Source of the DNA: Aurelia coerulea
Lineage: Eukaryota > Cnidaria > Scyphozoa > Semaeostomeae > Ulmaridae
NCBI GenBank assembly: GCA_039566865.1
Contig: CM076943.1
Coordinates: 43,222,663 to 43,286,662, forward strand
DNA length: 64,000 nt
Direction of reading: 5' to 3'
Every line of letters begins with the position of its first letter. Positions within the stretch are counted from its first letter, which is position 1. The notes under the pieces were generated by a model that did not search any database, was not told the DNA's origin, and saw only the letters and a list, made by a program, of their open reading frames with translations. This document shows, one piece after another, positions 10,306 through 21,002 of this stretch. The position numbers were made by a program, and so were the translations under genes.

Positions 10306-13300
10306 CACAACAGAGAATGGCAGCAGTCTCTTCAATGCTTGCTCCATAGCTCTTATTGGTGATGAATGCCTCACAGAATATTTAAGATGCCTCACAAGTA
10401 TTGAATTGTTTCTACATGCCTCCTTCTATGCCAACCACCCTCTTCTCTTTGGTCATTCTAAAGATGGAGAACCAGTGGACGAAAATGCTGTCTTTTCACG
10501 TGCCATTTCCCAACAAGTATATAATTCATTCCTGAAGGAAAGCAGAGATGCTACTGTATTAGCGGAGGCTGCTGTTGTTTCTGCAAACTTCTCGCATTCT
10601 TCATTTCTTTGTATTCTTGCTCTATCTAGTTCGTTGCAAGTGCAGATCGAATCTTACTACCCGGTAGAAAGCAGAGAAGATAGGTCTGAAGAGCTCCCCG
10701 AGTCCTTGTTCAACTGCTCAGTGACTCCACGAGATTCATCCATACCTATTCATCAAGTAATACATTTGTTCTGTTGCTCAGTTGTGCCATTAGACTATGT
10801 AGCTTCCGGAAGACTAATAGAAAGGAATCATTTTGTTCCATTGATGTCTACCAATGACTTAAACTTTCGCCTCCCAGAGTCCTTCAAAAAATCTCTCTTT
10901 CCAAATCTTTCCTTTGTTGATCGTGCTGCATCAAGTCCCCATGTTCCAACGACTGAAGAATCCTTTGCAGTGCTCAGTAAGCATTCTACGACATTGAGCA
11001 GGAAAAGAAAGCAGCTATCTATAATAGATATGCTAACACTGAAAAAGCAAAGTCACGATTTATCTGTGCTCGATAGCGGAGCTTCTTCATCAGCAACCAC
11101 TTCTTCCTTCCAATCAGCATCTTCCATACCATCGAATTCAATGCCCACTTCGTGCAACTCTGAGCCTACTCGGTCCACATCATCTTCACATGGCCTATCA
11201 GTTGCTACACAAGATGAGAGTGATATTGGTTACTTTCACACCAAGGTGCAAAGCTTTAGTCAGGAAGAGAAATATAGCTTGCTCATGAATGTGTGGAAGC
11301 CAACCTCAACTTTTCCGTTTCCTCCCAATTCTGATCGTCGTAAGTTTCAACGCAAATGGCTTTCTTCTTACAACTGGCTTGCTTACTCGAAATGCTTGGA
11401 TGGTGCGTTTTGCCTACCATGTGTTCTCTTTGGTATCGAGGAGAGCAGTCGCAATTCTGCAAGGCTTGATCAGTTGTTCAAATCACCATACAAGAATTGG
11501 TCAAAGGCTCTGCGAAAGTTCCATGATCATGCCACTAAATCTCAGGTGCATCAAACTGCTATCATTAAGGAAGCACATTTTCGTCAGTCCATGGAGAATA
11601 AAACTGTACCGGTCAATATTCTACTAGACCAGGCCACCAATGCTCAAATATTGAAGAACAGAGCTAAATTGAAGCCAATTGTCGAGGCTGTAATTCTCTG
11701 TGGCAGACAAAATATTGCTCTTCGTGGTCACAGAGATGACTCCAGGCATTATGATGACGCCAAAAATAATCCTGGAAATTTGCAAGAAATTTTGAAGTTC
11801 CTTGTCAGTTGTGGAGAAAATCCTGTTTTCAAGGAGCATTTTGAAAATGCATCGAAATCTGCAACGTACAGGTCAAAAACGACGCAGAACGAGATTATTG
11901 CGATTTGCAATGCAATGATTTCTGAAAAGCTTTCAAATGAGGTCAAGGAAGCGAGGTTTTTTTCGGTGTTGGCAGATGAGGCAGCAGATGTCAGCAACAC
12001 AGAGCAGATGCCATTGGTTGTGCGCTTCGTCGACAAAAGTTGTCAAATCCGTGAAGAATTCATGGGTTTTATTGCTTGTGATGAGGGTGTGTCTGGAAAG
12101 GCAGTTTCGAAAAAAATCTTGAAAGGGGTAAAGAGTTTGAATTTGCAGATGGAGTTTTGTCGTGGGCAAGGGTATGATGGAGCTGGAAACATGGCTGGAA
12201 AGTGTGCAGGTGCTGCTGCGCGAATACAACGGAAATATCCGAAGTCTCCCTACGTCCATTGTGGGTCGCATGCATTGAATCTATGCGTTGCATCTGCATG
12301 TAAGATCCAGGTGATCCGAAACATGATGGGACATGTTCGGGTCGTGTCTTTATTTTTCAATTCCAGTCCGAAGCGTTTTGATTTGCTCACGAAGACGATG
12401 AAAGAGCTACTCCCAAATGCAAATCATACGCATCTTTTTTATGTCTGTCGTACACTATGGATTGCAAGAATTGATGGGTTGGATATTTTTGTTCAGATTT
12501 TCTGTGCTGTCGTGAGATGCCTTGAAATCATCAAGAATAACGTCGGAGGAAAGTGGAATTCTGATTCTGTGCGTGATGCAACTGGGCTTTTCCGTGCAAC
12601 GCTAGGCTTCCAGTTCATTGTATGCCTTTTAGTTACATCTAAATGTCTTGAAGTAACGAGACCACTCACAAAGCAGCTTCAGTCTTCTACCTTTGATGTT
12701 GTTGCCTCGAATAAGAATGTCACCCTTCTCTACATCGCTTTACGAAGACTACGAGCAGAAATTGACATCCGTCATGAAGAATGGCATGACTTGGCCGTAA
12801 ATCTTGCCGATTCAGTAAATGTTTAGCCAGCCAGGCCTCGCACTGCCAACAGGCAGGCTAATCGCGACAACACGCCTGCAGATTCATTGTCGCAGTACTA
12901 CAAAAGAGTCGTCACAGTCCCTTTCCTGGATCACCTCACATCACAAATACAGTCTCGATTTTCAGATCGAAGTATGACTGTCTTAAATGGATTTTACGCT
13001 TTTCCTGACAAAGTTACATCTGAGGTAGATTGGAGGCCAAAGTTTGAAAGCTATATTGCAGAGATAACCGACGATCTTCCTGAACCAAGATACATAAACA
13101 CTGAACTGGACACGTGGGAAGATTATTGTCGTCATGAGAAGGGCACTCCGCCTGCTACCTTATCTGCCCTTCTACCAAAAGTAGACAGAATTGCCTTTCC
13201 GAATGTGTTCACAGCATTACAAATTCTTGCGACTATTCCCGTCACCACCTGTTCTTGCGAAAGATCTATCTCTGTGATACGTCGTCTTAAGACCTATCTC

Positions 13301-13534
13301 CGGAACACAATGAGCCAAGGTAGACTAAACGGACTTACCATGCTTCATGTTCACAGAGAAATAAATCTTGATGTGGAGGAAGTCATTGATTGTCTTGCGC
13401 GAAAACATCCAGGAAGGATGAAGTTGATCGATATTTTGAACACTGACCCAGATGAAAATGTTGTTCTTGAAAATGCTATTTCATGCCAACCTATGGATTC
13501 TAGCGGTGATAGTTCCGAATCTGACAATAGCTAA
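10306..13534 (+). CDS. Exon 2: OTU/vertnin-like domain fused to hAT transposase (zf-TTF, DUF4371, dimerisation), one in-frame TAG
   Basis: Numbering from the exon 1 ATG, the joined frame is 1165 codons. Residues about 91-270 match the OTU/vertnin fold: NGSSLFNACSIAL at the active-site loop, a helix TSIELFLHASFYANHP, LALSSSLQVQIESYYPV, and NHFVPL at the histidine loop (His265). The nucleophile position of active OTU proteases (DGNC) is Ser97 here, as in vertnin-type inactive relatives. A serine-rich linker (about 320-400) follows, then a TTF zinc finger (about 434-510, CLDGAFCLPC), DUF4371 (about 530-760) with the hAT residues in SVLADEAAD and GYDGAGNMAG, and the C-terminal dimerisation domain (TTCSCERSISVIRRLK, about 1070). 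TAG at 12824-12826 (codon 930) interrupts this frame; without it the reading frame is continuous to 13534. The truncated product would lose the dimerisation domain. The hAT part resembles the P52rIPK/ZMYM group. It may be an autonomous transposon gene or a domesticated one; no element ends were found. Confidence 0.85.
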
Positions 13535-13611
13535 TCACTTTGTAAATATTTTATTTTCTTGCTGACACTTTGTCACTCAAAGACACATTGTCAAGTGGTG
13601 AAGCTTGAACA

Positions 13612-13617
13612 AATAAA
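13612..13617 (+). promoter_or_regulatory. Polyadenylation signal AATAAA
   Basis: Canonical hexamer 78 bp after the stop codon of the OTU-hAT gene and just before the GC-rich palindromic element; a plausible end for that transcript. Confidence 0.55.
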
Positions 13618-13637
13618 ACAACCAGAAGGTACATAGG

Positions 13638-15960
13638 CTATTCGAAATCACCGGCCCCGGCCCCTCGGCACCATGGCCCTCGGCCCTCGGCCCCCACAAT
13701 TATAGGTATTTCTTCGTTTCATAACTGTCTGGCTGTTCCCGCATTTAAAATGATCCGAACGGTGCCCAGCGGCGGACTGGCCCACCGGCCCACCGGCCAC
13801 GGGCCGGTGGGCCCCCCTCAAAATCTTGCAAAAAGGCCCCATTTTTGCTGGAATAGGGCCCCTTTTTGCAAAATTAGGGATTTCTTCAGTAGAGTTGCAT
13901 TTTTGAATAATTTACATTTAACTTCACATTTGAATCCTTCAATGTCAATGAACTTGTTCAAAGAAATGAATACAGTCGAGAGCGAAGATACGGATGGTGA
14001 AGAGTAGCAACACGTTGCAGAAAAAATTAAAGGCCCCTCCACTTCTGCCAAAAGATGGTTCTCGAGATTCCTTCAAATAAAATAGTTGAGTATAGTATAG
14101 ATAGCATAGGGTAAGATAAATGACTGGGAGAGTCACTCTAAGCCAAATTAAAGGCTGCAAATTTCATGGGACAAACTTTTTCAACTCCTCCACTTTGGGG
14201 GCACGCAAAAATTTGATTATGAAAAACTAAGAGCTTTTACCTGAACATTTTCATAAGAGTGTTCATTGATAGGAGACTGCAAACATAGTTTTGAAAAATT
14301 TCTAAGTTTCCAATTCTGCTTTGATAAGATGGGATGGCAAAAGGCATTCTAAGCCAAAGAACAGATGTTTACTCGAAAAATTTTCCTCTACTATGGATGC
14401 TAATTCATAAAACTACTGTTTACAAATGATCAAAAATTCAATTTTAGCATCCGCAAACATGGGATTAAGAGAAGCGTTCTAAGCCAAAGTAGAGGGAGTG
14501 TCCTCAAAAATTTTTCTGGGGACTTTGCCCCAAGACCCCTTATTTTATACTCTGTAAGTTAATTTGCCCTGACCACACTGTTGGGCGAGGATCAGGAAAG
14601 GGTTGCTCAACAGTTCGAGAAACGAAAAAATTATCGATCGTCTGGCCCATCAATATAAAAAAATGTCAACATCACTTTTAGAGACGACGTAAAGATTTAA
14701 TTGTGCCATGAGAAGATATATCGTGAGACATATGCCTCACTTTCAAAGAAAGTGAGATTAGCTTGGCTATTGGTAAGAAATCGAGGAATTGCGACGAATT
14801 TTGCCCCTAACCAAACACTCATCATCGAGGCCACACCCATTTTAGGGCCCCCTTAACTCATCCATGGCCGATGCAAAAATCAAAGCCAGTCCGCCACTGA
14901 CGGTGCCGTTCAATTGAAAGATCGCAATGTTCGAAGCCTCCAAGAGCTTAAGAAACTCCTTTCAAGCAAAGTGAGAGAACTTCGAGGGGCCGAGCAGTCA
15001 TCTGAGTCTCGCAAAACAAGTTGAGTATGGTTTCCTAAACAAACCACAAATGTACACACGCCACACGCTCCTTCGCATGCAATTCATGCGCCTTCGTATT
15101 CGTTGGTTCTGGCTAGCTGTCGCACTGAAAACCCTTCTTTCCCCTGCTTCGAAATTACGCAGAGTAAATTGTTTGTAAGTAACTCTTTCTAAGAGACTAA
15201 ACGCACCGATGGCGAGATGACCATTAGCAAGAAATTAGGAAGCTCCAAAGACTTTGTTGAAGTAGCTTTTTCCACTTTGTTGAAAGAAGTTAATTTCTCT
15301 TTTCACTTGCTTCTCGTAACCTGTGCTTGCCTGAGTCCAAGACATTTATTGAAGGTCAAGGGGATCCTGCCGATCTAAAGAATGTTCGTGAAAACGATTT
15401 CAAGAGGAACCTTCAAAATTCTCTTTTATATAAGTATTATTCCGTTTTGATTTTGGTTTCAAAGTACACTTTACGTCATGCTTATTCACTTTGGTGTCCT
15501 GTCACCCACTCTAAAAGCTGACCGTTCCAAGGGTCAAAAGTGAATGAACAGTTTGCGGTCCACATATTTGTAAATAATGTATCAAAGAATGCAACCATAT
15601 GGAATGTGACTCCCTCGATTGAGTACGAAGGTGCATGAATTGTATGCTAAGGAGCGTGTGGCGTATGTAAATTTGTGGTTTGTTTAGGAAATCATACTCA
15701 ACTTGTTTTGCGAGACTCAGATGACTGCTCGGCCCCTCGAAGTTCCTCACTTTGCTTGAAAGGAGTTTCTTAAGCTCTTGGAGGCTTCGAACATTGCGAT
15801 CTTTCGATTGAACGGCACCGTTCGGATCATTTTTAATGCGGGAATAGCCAGACAGTTATGAAACAAAGAAATACCTACATATGTGGGGGCCGAGGGCCGA
15901 GTGCCATAGTGCTGAGGGCCGGGGCCGGGCCGGGGGGCCGGGGCCGGTCATCTCTAATAG
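13638..15960. mobile_element. GC-rich-ended palindromic element with nested hAT insertion
   Basis: Outer ends CTATTCGAAATCACCGGCCC and its diverged complement (ends CGGTCATCTCTAATAG) are followed by runs of GGCCCTCGGCC-like repeats and then a long inverted match: the left arm continues after the nested element (14905-15115) and pairs with 15590-15840, including ACAAGTTGAGTATG and the Cys-rich-codon-free stretch CTTCGAGGGGCCGAG. Without the 1133-bp insertion and its duplicated 8 bp the element is about 1.2 kb. No coding capacity. Its own target duplication could not be decided. Confidence 0.7.
13767..14899. mobile_element. hAT non-autonomous element, 1133 bp, TSD ACGGTGCC
   Basis: Ends CAGCGGCGGACTGGC and GCCAGTCCGCCACTG are inverted, and the 8-bp duplication ACGGTGCC is exact (13759-13766, 14900-14907). 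It is inserted in the left arm of the palindromic element; the right arm keeps the uninterrupted sequence. Near the left end a short frame ends in MNTVESEDTDGEE, possibly a remnant of a longer protein. Internally, TTCTAAGCCAAAG recurs, as in the related element at 27109-27913. Confidence 0.92.
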
Positions 15961-16123
15961 CGGCTTCAAGGTTAGGTAAAACTAACGACTTCCTGAGATT
16001 GATCTCTATAACGGCTCCTACTGTAACTTAGCAAATAACACGATTTTTCAAATTTTAAACGGGTTATGAGAGCTGACTGAATTCCACATCTAAGACTTGG
16101 TGAAAGTTTTGGTAGTTTTATTA

Positions 16124-16510
16124 CACTCATTTTTTTATAAGAAACTAAGGTCCGGGGCTGGTAGGCAGTTTCTTACATTTATGAGCCATTTTACTACCAA
16201 AAGTTTCTTACGTGTTTCTTATATTTTTATTGCCAGAAACGTTTAAAGTTAATCTTGTTTTGTCTTAAGAGCTCCCAAATTACTTATTAAGGTCTCAAAA
16301 CAAGTAAATAACATAATTCGCACTCAAAATAATGTCCAAACAGTTGCTATAAATGTACGGTGTCAAAACATATTTGACTGCGACAGGAAAACTAAAACTG
16401 TAAATAACAAAAGTTTCTTAGCTTTTTAATCCACGTAGGGTCGTTTCTTAACTTTCGAAAAATTGAGCCTACCCTTTCTTATAAGCGGTTTCTTATAAAA
16501 AAAATGAGTG
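16124..16510. mobile_element. Palindromic MITE, TA-flanked, 387 bp
   Basis: Inverted ends CACTCATTTTTTTATAAGAA and its complement, flanked by TA (16122-16123, 16511-16512), as for Tc1/mariner-type insertions. The same end sequence is found at 52564-52923 and in damaged copies near 4112 and 18780-19590. No open frame. Confidence 0.85.
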
Positions 16511-16512
16511 TA

Positions 16513-17794
16513 CTCCTGATAAAGGTCGAAACATCTTAGATCAATTGATCTGCTGGACGAGGAGAAGGTTTAGGCCCTTGTTAACTGTACCTGTAGTTAG
16601 TTTATTGTAAAGACAAGAACTTTATTAACAAGGATTCGATGCATTACCTTTCTGTTTTCAAATTCTTTTTGTTCCTCTTATTTAAGATCCCCACTTTTCC
16701 AATGAATTGCCCTGGGTAATTCCATCACGCAACTTACAAATATTTGCCTTAGAGGAAGTTGCTGAGTGGTTAGCAGTTCACCAGCCATCAAACAATGTTG
16801 CCACTTACTTGTATTCAACCATTCAAAACCATACAGTTTGTCAATGACGATGTGGTGATGGATGTGGAAGCAAATGATGAATACCAACAAACAGTAGTAC
16901 TAAATAGCAAAGTGTTTTATCGACTCTTAAACGATCCTTGATTTCTTATTCCTGTTGGCCCTGCTTCCGAGGGCTGGAATTCATCTGGTTACATGATTCA
17001 AATTTCCATTCCAGACTATAAATTTGTGTGATGTTGAATGATCATGATCGTGCAGTTGAAGATTAACGTGAATGACTGACCTGAGTCATAATTATATCGT
17101 TCTGTAAGCTCAGAGCTTCATTATTCGCTGTTCTTCATCGACCATTATGACGGAAAACAGCCTACCTGCTTAGGCCATTTCACCATTAGAAGACGTGTCA
17201 AGAAACCACAAAAACTTCCTTGCTCTTTCATGCCAACATGGCTGCGCAACGAGAAAAATAAACTTCAAATGGAGCCGTTCCTCTTCTGATGCAACAAGAT
17301 AGTTTCGAACGTAATCTTGGTCTTGAAAAGCGCTTTATAGTAGAAACTCTTAGGCTAAAAAAATCAGGAACGAATGGCCTAAACGAAATGTTGCATTTGT
17401 TCTCAACTATGATGCATGCTGGGAAGGGAGATGACAAACCCCGGGAATTGGCGTGCGCAGAACGGTAAGGTAATTAACCTCCGCCTGTGTCTTAAAAAAA
17501 ATTTATAGGGCATAAATGTGCTATTTGCAATTTTTGTTTTGTTTTCTTGCCGATTTTCTCCCAAACAGGTTAGTCCATTTGAAGAAGATCGCGTGAAAAT
17601 CTTCTTATGCAGTGGCATATCCCTATTCCAGATCCGATCCGATCAACTGTTGCCTTGGAGGCTTTGGCGTTTGCAAGCTCGCAATGTTTGTCTTCTCTCC
17701 TTTGCGAGGCTTCTTTGTTTTCCTTCATTATTTTCATCGTTCTGTGGTCCGTAATCTTGCGAAGGGAGAAAGGGAACGAACCTTTCCTCCTCAG
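16513..17794. other. Non-coding, no gene recognised
   Basis: Several frames of 60-78 codons overlap each other on both strands between 17228 and 17760 but none has a recognisable domain or splice context. Confidence 0.35.
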
Positions 17795-17944
17795 TTAATT
17801 TCTCCAATATTATTCGGCCTATTGAAAAGCGGTAAAAAGGATGTTCTGTATAATCTGGGCAATCGAAAGATGTATAAATCGCAATGTTTCCGTCAACCCT
17901 GGCTTCGCAAATCCTTGCTCAAATCTTTTTGCTGATTTCAGAAA
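17795..17944. mobile_element. Partial copy of the TTAA-flanked MITE family
   Basis: From CAGTTAATTTCTCCAATATT through GAAAAGCGGTAAAAAGGATG to CTGATTTCAGAAA it matches the left arm and centre of the complete copy at 22758-23074; the outer end and right arm are missing. Confidence 0.7.
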
Positions 17945-18764
17945 AGTGGATTTACCTCCAAAACTACTCGAAAATGTTTCGATTTTTTTCGCTCAATCTT
18001 TAGCTAAGTAGTTGATCTACAACTTTGCCAAGTCTGATTGAAAAAGCTAGGCTAGATTTCCTGCAATCACCTTTCAAAAAACTGCAAAAATCATCGTTTT
18101 GTTTACATTTTGGGAGTCACTAATTCAAGATTCAAGATTCAAGATCCAAGATTCAAGATTCAAGATCCGGAATTCAAGATTCACACTAATTCTAGATCCG
18201 GAATTCAAGATTCACACTAATTCTAGATCCGGAATTCAAGATTCACACTAATTCTAGATCCGGAATTCGAGATTCACACTAATTCTAGATCCGGAATTCA
18301 AGATTCACACTAATTCTAGATCCGGAATTCAAGATTCACACTAATTCTAGATCCGGAATTCAAGATTCACACTAATTCTACGTCCCGAAATCAAGATTCA
18401 CACTAATTCTAGATCCCGAAATCAAGATTCATACTAAATTGGGTTTTTAATGACAGGGTCCATATTTTGTATAATTGACTACATAACCTCGATGTAAGCC
18501 TTTTGCACTAAGCGAATGTGATTTAAATCGTTTGGATGGCAACATTTCTGCTTTATTGATTGATTTCTATCAAATTTCTATCAAATTCCCAAGGCAGCGT
18601 ACAATTTTGTATGAAGAAACTCAAGAACAGGGTATTCCTTCTTGAATTTTACTCCGGGACAGGGTATCATTTTTGGGAATTTTACTCCGCGACAGGGTGC
18701 CTTTTCAGATTTTCCAGCGGCAAGTCCCCGTATTTTCGTAGACCCCCCCCCCGTGAGCTAAATG

Positions 18765-19596
18765 TCTAAACGTTGCCAAGACATTTAAAAAGTCCTCCTT
18801 TTGAGGGCACAAATAGTGAGCATGAAGACTGTCAATGGAAACTTTTAATTAAAGCTGCAAATTACAAAAGTTTCTTTGCATTTTCAATCCTGGTAGGATG
18901 GTTTATCGACTGAAAAAAATCGAGCCTTGCATCTCTTATAAGCTGTTTCTTATGAAAAAGCAAGTGTAAGTCAAGATCTGGAATTCTATTCTAAATCAAG
19001 ATTATCTTACAGGTTATTCTGACAGAATTTGAAATAGCAGCCCACGTGGTTGATCTACCCACGTCACTTTTACTGAGTGGTATGAATGATTCTGTCATAG
19101 CCCTTGCTGCGATGTGAATCTTAATTAAAACCCTTTCTGTCTTTACGGATTCTGCAGATATTAAAGAAAATAATTGACATGTTAGCACAAAACTTAAATC
19201 TTTAACAAACGAAAGGCTGTTTGTCAACAAAGCAACGTAAAAGTTATGATCCATATACTGTATCCGTAATGCCCTTTGTGCAAAGTGAAATACAGTAGTT
19301 TCAAGCACACATTTTTATAAGAAACTCTTTATAGAAACTCGACTCTTCGATAACAATAATCAACAAACTTCAATACTGGGCCAAATTATTCAAGAAACTC
19401 TTTTCCTTTTATTAAGCAAATCCATGGCATTTTTATTTTCACTCATTCCTTGCACACATATTTTTAAGGAACTAAGAATTCGGGCCAGCACTAAAAGTTT
19501 CTAGTCAGATTTTCAATGGTCAGAGTTTTTTAAGAGTCTCTTAAAGTTCTATTAACAGTCTTCATGCTCACTACTTGTGCCCTCAAAGGAAGGTTT
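18765..19596. mobile_element. Damaged palindromic MITE pieces (CACTCATT/TTATAAGAAAC family)
   Basis: AATGTCTAAACGTTGCCAAG near 18764 pairs with CTTTGCAACGTTTAGACATT near 19788, and CTTTTGAGGGCACAAATAGT pairs with the stretch ending near 19590; TTTTTATAAGAAACTC occurs at 19310. The order indicates at least two rearranged copies of the family. Confidence 0.5.
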
Positions 19597-19604
19597 TTTT
19601 AAAG

Positions 19605-19780
19605 CAGAGACGTAGGAACCAGGGGGGAACTGGGGGCACTGGGGGCACGTGCCCCCCCAAGATTTTGCAATGAACAAAGAAGTGCCCTTTTTATTTTCAG
19701 GAAAGGCCCCTTTAGCTTAATGAAAAAGTGCCCTTGAAGTGTCGTGCCCTCCCAAGTTTGAGATGCTTCCTACGTCCCTG
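19605..19780. mobile_element. hAT MITE, 176 bp, TSD TTTTAAAG
   Basis: Ends CAGAGACGTAGGAACC and GCTTCCTACGTCCCTG are inverted; the exact 8-bp duplication TTTTAAAG lies at 19597-19604 and 19781-19788. G-rich left end (GGGGGCACTGGGGGCACGTG) typical of this class of coral/anemone-like MITEs. Confidence 0.92.
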
Positions 19781-20142
19781 TTTTAAAGTCTTTGCAACGT
19801 TTAGACATTTACAGAAGCTCAAGTACCTTTAAGTAATATGATACAGAAAACAAAGAATACGTGTGTTGTAAATTGAGGAATTGGGTAGATCAACCATTTA
19901 TTCACAAACCTGATACAAAGGATATACAGCGAAAAAGATGAAACCACACAGATTCTCCCAGGAATTCCTAAAAAGCCCAATTTAGTATGAATCTTGATTT
20001 CGGGATCTAGATTTAGTGTGAATCTTGAATTCCGGATCTAGAATTAGTGTGAATCTTGAATTCCGGATCTAGAATTAGTGTGAATCTTGAATTCCGGATC
20101 TTGAGTTAGTGTGAATCTTGAATTCCGGATCTAGAATTAGTT

Positions 20143-20380
20143 TGGAAATACTGAATAGTTCTTCCCATAGGTTGTTCGTAACAATGTGGGTTTCTTAGAT
20201 TATAGATCAAGTTTCACTGCTGAGGTATCTCAGAATAAATGTAATCAGGTGTTTTGGATTTGCACAGAGAATAGAAATGGCATAATCTTTGATACCAACT
20301 GCGATGGTACAAGGTTTCCCATCCTAATTCATCATAGAGTGCTCCTGCCCTTTCATTATATAATGCACAGCTGAAAACAT
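20143..20380 (-). pseudogene. Antisense LINE tail, unit A copy
   Basis: On the minus strand it matches the C-terminal LINE segments in units B (32368-32727) and C (36106-36467), but its outer part is lost next to the foldback element. It ends at AAAACAT|A, where unit C carries a TA-flanked MITE; here the TA at 20380-20381 is empty. Several stops; not functional. Confidence 0.75.
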
Positions 20381-20706
20381 ATTTTAACTACTTCCTGATT
20401 CGTTGAAAACATGATCTGTCCTTGTATGGGTTGAGTAGAGTTTTCCAAGAATTTTTTTTCTTCACTGTCCAAGTAATATGATCAATTTTGCACTCTCACT
20501 TGACTAGATTTTGTGTATTTAAAGTTACGAATCTTCAATTTGAGCGATGGTAAAGGTGTAGGTTTAGTTAATAGTTTAGGTAGTGGTAGTGATAAATAGT
20601 TTGAGCGATGTTGTTGCCGTAGCTCTTGCTCTTGCTGTAAATTGATGATTACTTACGATGACGTGATGAGTCTAAATATCAATAACTGCGACCTTTTCCT
20701 TTCTAG

Positions 20707-20940
20707 CTTGTCCACCGAACAGCAATATAAGCAGCTGCGGTGAAAATTCACTTTGCCAACAAACCAGTCCTGGCGCATACAATTGCTCATGTAAGAGTGG
20801 CTACAGTGGCGGTTTTAATTGCACTGACATAGACGAGTGTGCAACTGGTCAACATCAATGCAGTGTCAATGCTGATTGTACAAATACCAGAGGAAATTAT
20901 ACATGTCAATGTAAATTTGGTTATGGAACTACATGTGACG
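20707..20940 (+). CDS. EGF exon A (EGF + calcium-binding EGF) of the ZP-domain gene
   Basis: Acceptor TTTCTAG|CT at 20706 and donor GACG|GTAAG at 20941; 234 nt, phase 1 at both ends, no stops. It encodes a plain EGF module (SCGENSLCQQTSPGAYNCSC) followed by a calcium-binding EGF ([12 protein letters not shown], then [10 protein letters not shown]). The second module lacks three residues near its last loop (GYGTTCDG versus [11 protein letters not shown] in exon C), a 9-nt in-frame deletion. Only this copy keeps the first EGF module. Phase 1-1 exons can be added or skipped without changing frame, so it could be used in the same transcript as exons B and C. Transcription is not shown by the sequence. 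Confidence 0.7.
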
Positions 20941-21002
20941 GTAAGAAAGCCAAAGTTGCAATCTAAAATATCCACTTCGATGTGCGTCTGCTGGTTGACC
21001 CA

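Larger units (their letters stand above)
18116..20140. mobile_element. Foldback element with inverted 31-bp tandem arrays at its ends
   Basis: The left end (18121-18437) is a tandem array of about eight units of 31 bp reading AAGATTCACACTAATTCTAG plus ATCCGGAATTC, preceded by degenerate ATTCAAG repeats. The right end (19984-20139) holds about five units of the same repeat in inverse orientation. The inner borders also pair: ACTAAATTGGGTTTTTAA at 18432 against AAAAAGCCCAATTTAGT at 19970. Tandem arrays inside long inverted ends are known from foldback and Galileo-like elements of other animals; that relationship is by architecture only. No transposase inside; the interior holds pieces of other MITEs. 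Confidence 0.7.

Noticed and set aside
11000..11050. PCNA-binding (PIP-like) motif around RKRKQLSIIDML
   Set aside because: It lacks the two aromatic residues required for a PIP box.
11289..12299. Overlapping frames on both strands within the hAT transposase
   Set aside because: They lie inside the well-supported 3.2-kb exon and match no family.
12816..12853. Mini-intron removing the TAG of the OTU-hAT gene
   Set aside because: A GTAAAT donor and CAG acceptor exist, but the intron would be only about 38 nt and would delete conserved-looking sequence; not convincing without RNA data.
17228..17935. Cluster of short overlapping frames as a small gene
   Set aside because: They conflict with one another, and the right part is a MITE fragment.
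18121..18437. 31-bp direct repeats as a CRISPR array
   Set aside because: Units follow one another without spacers, occur inverted 1.5 kb away, and the genome is animal.
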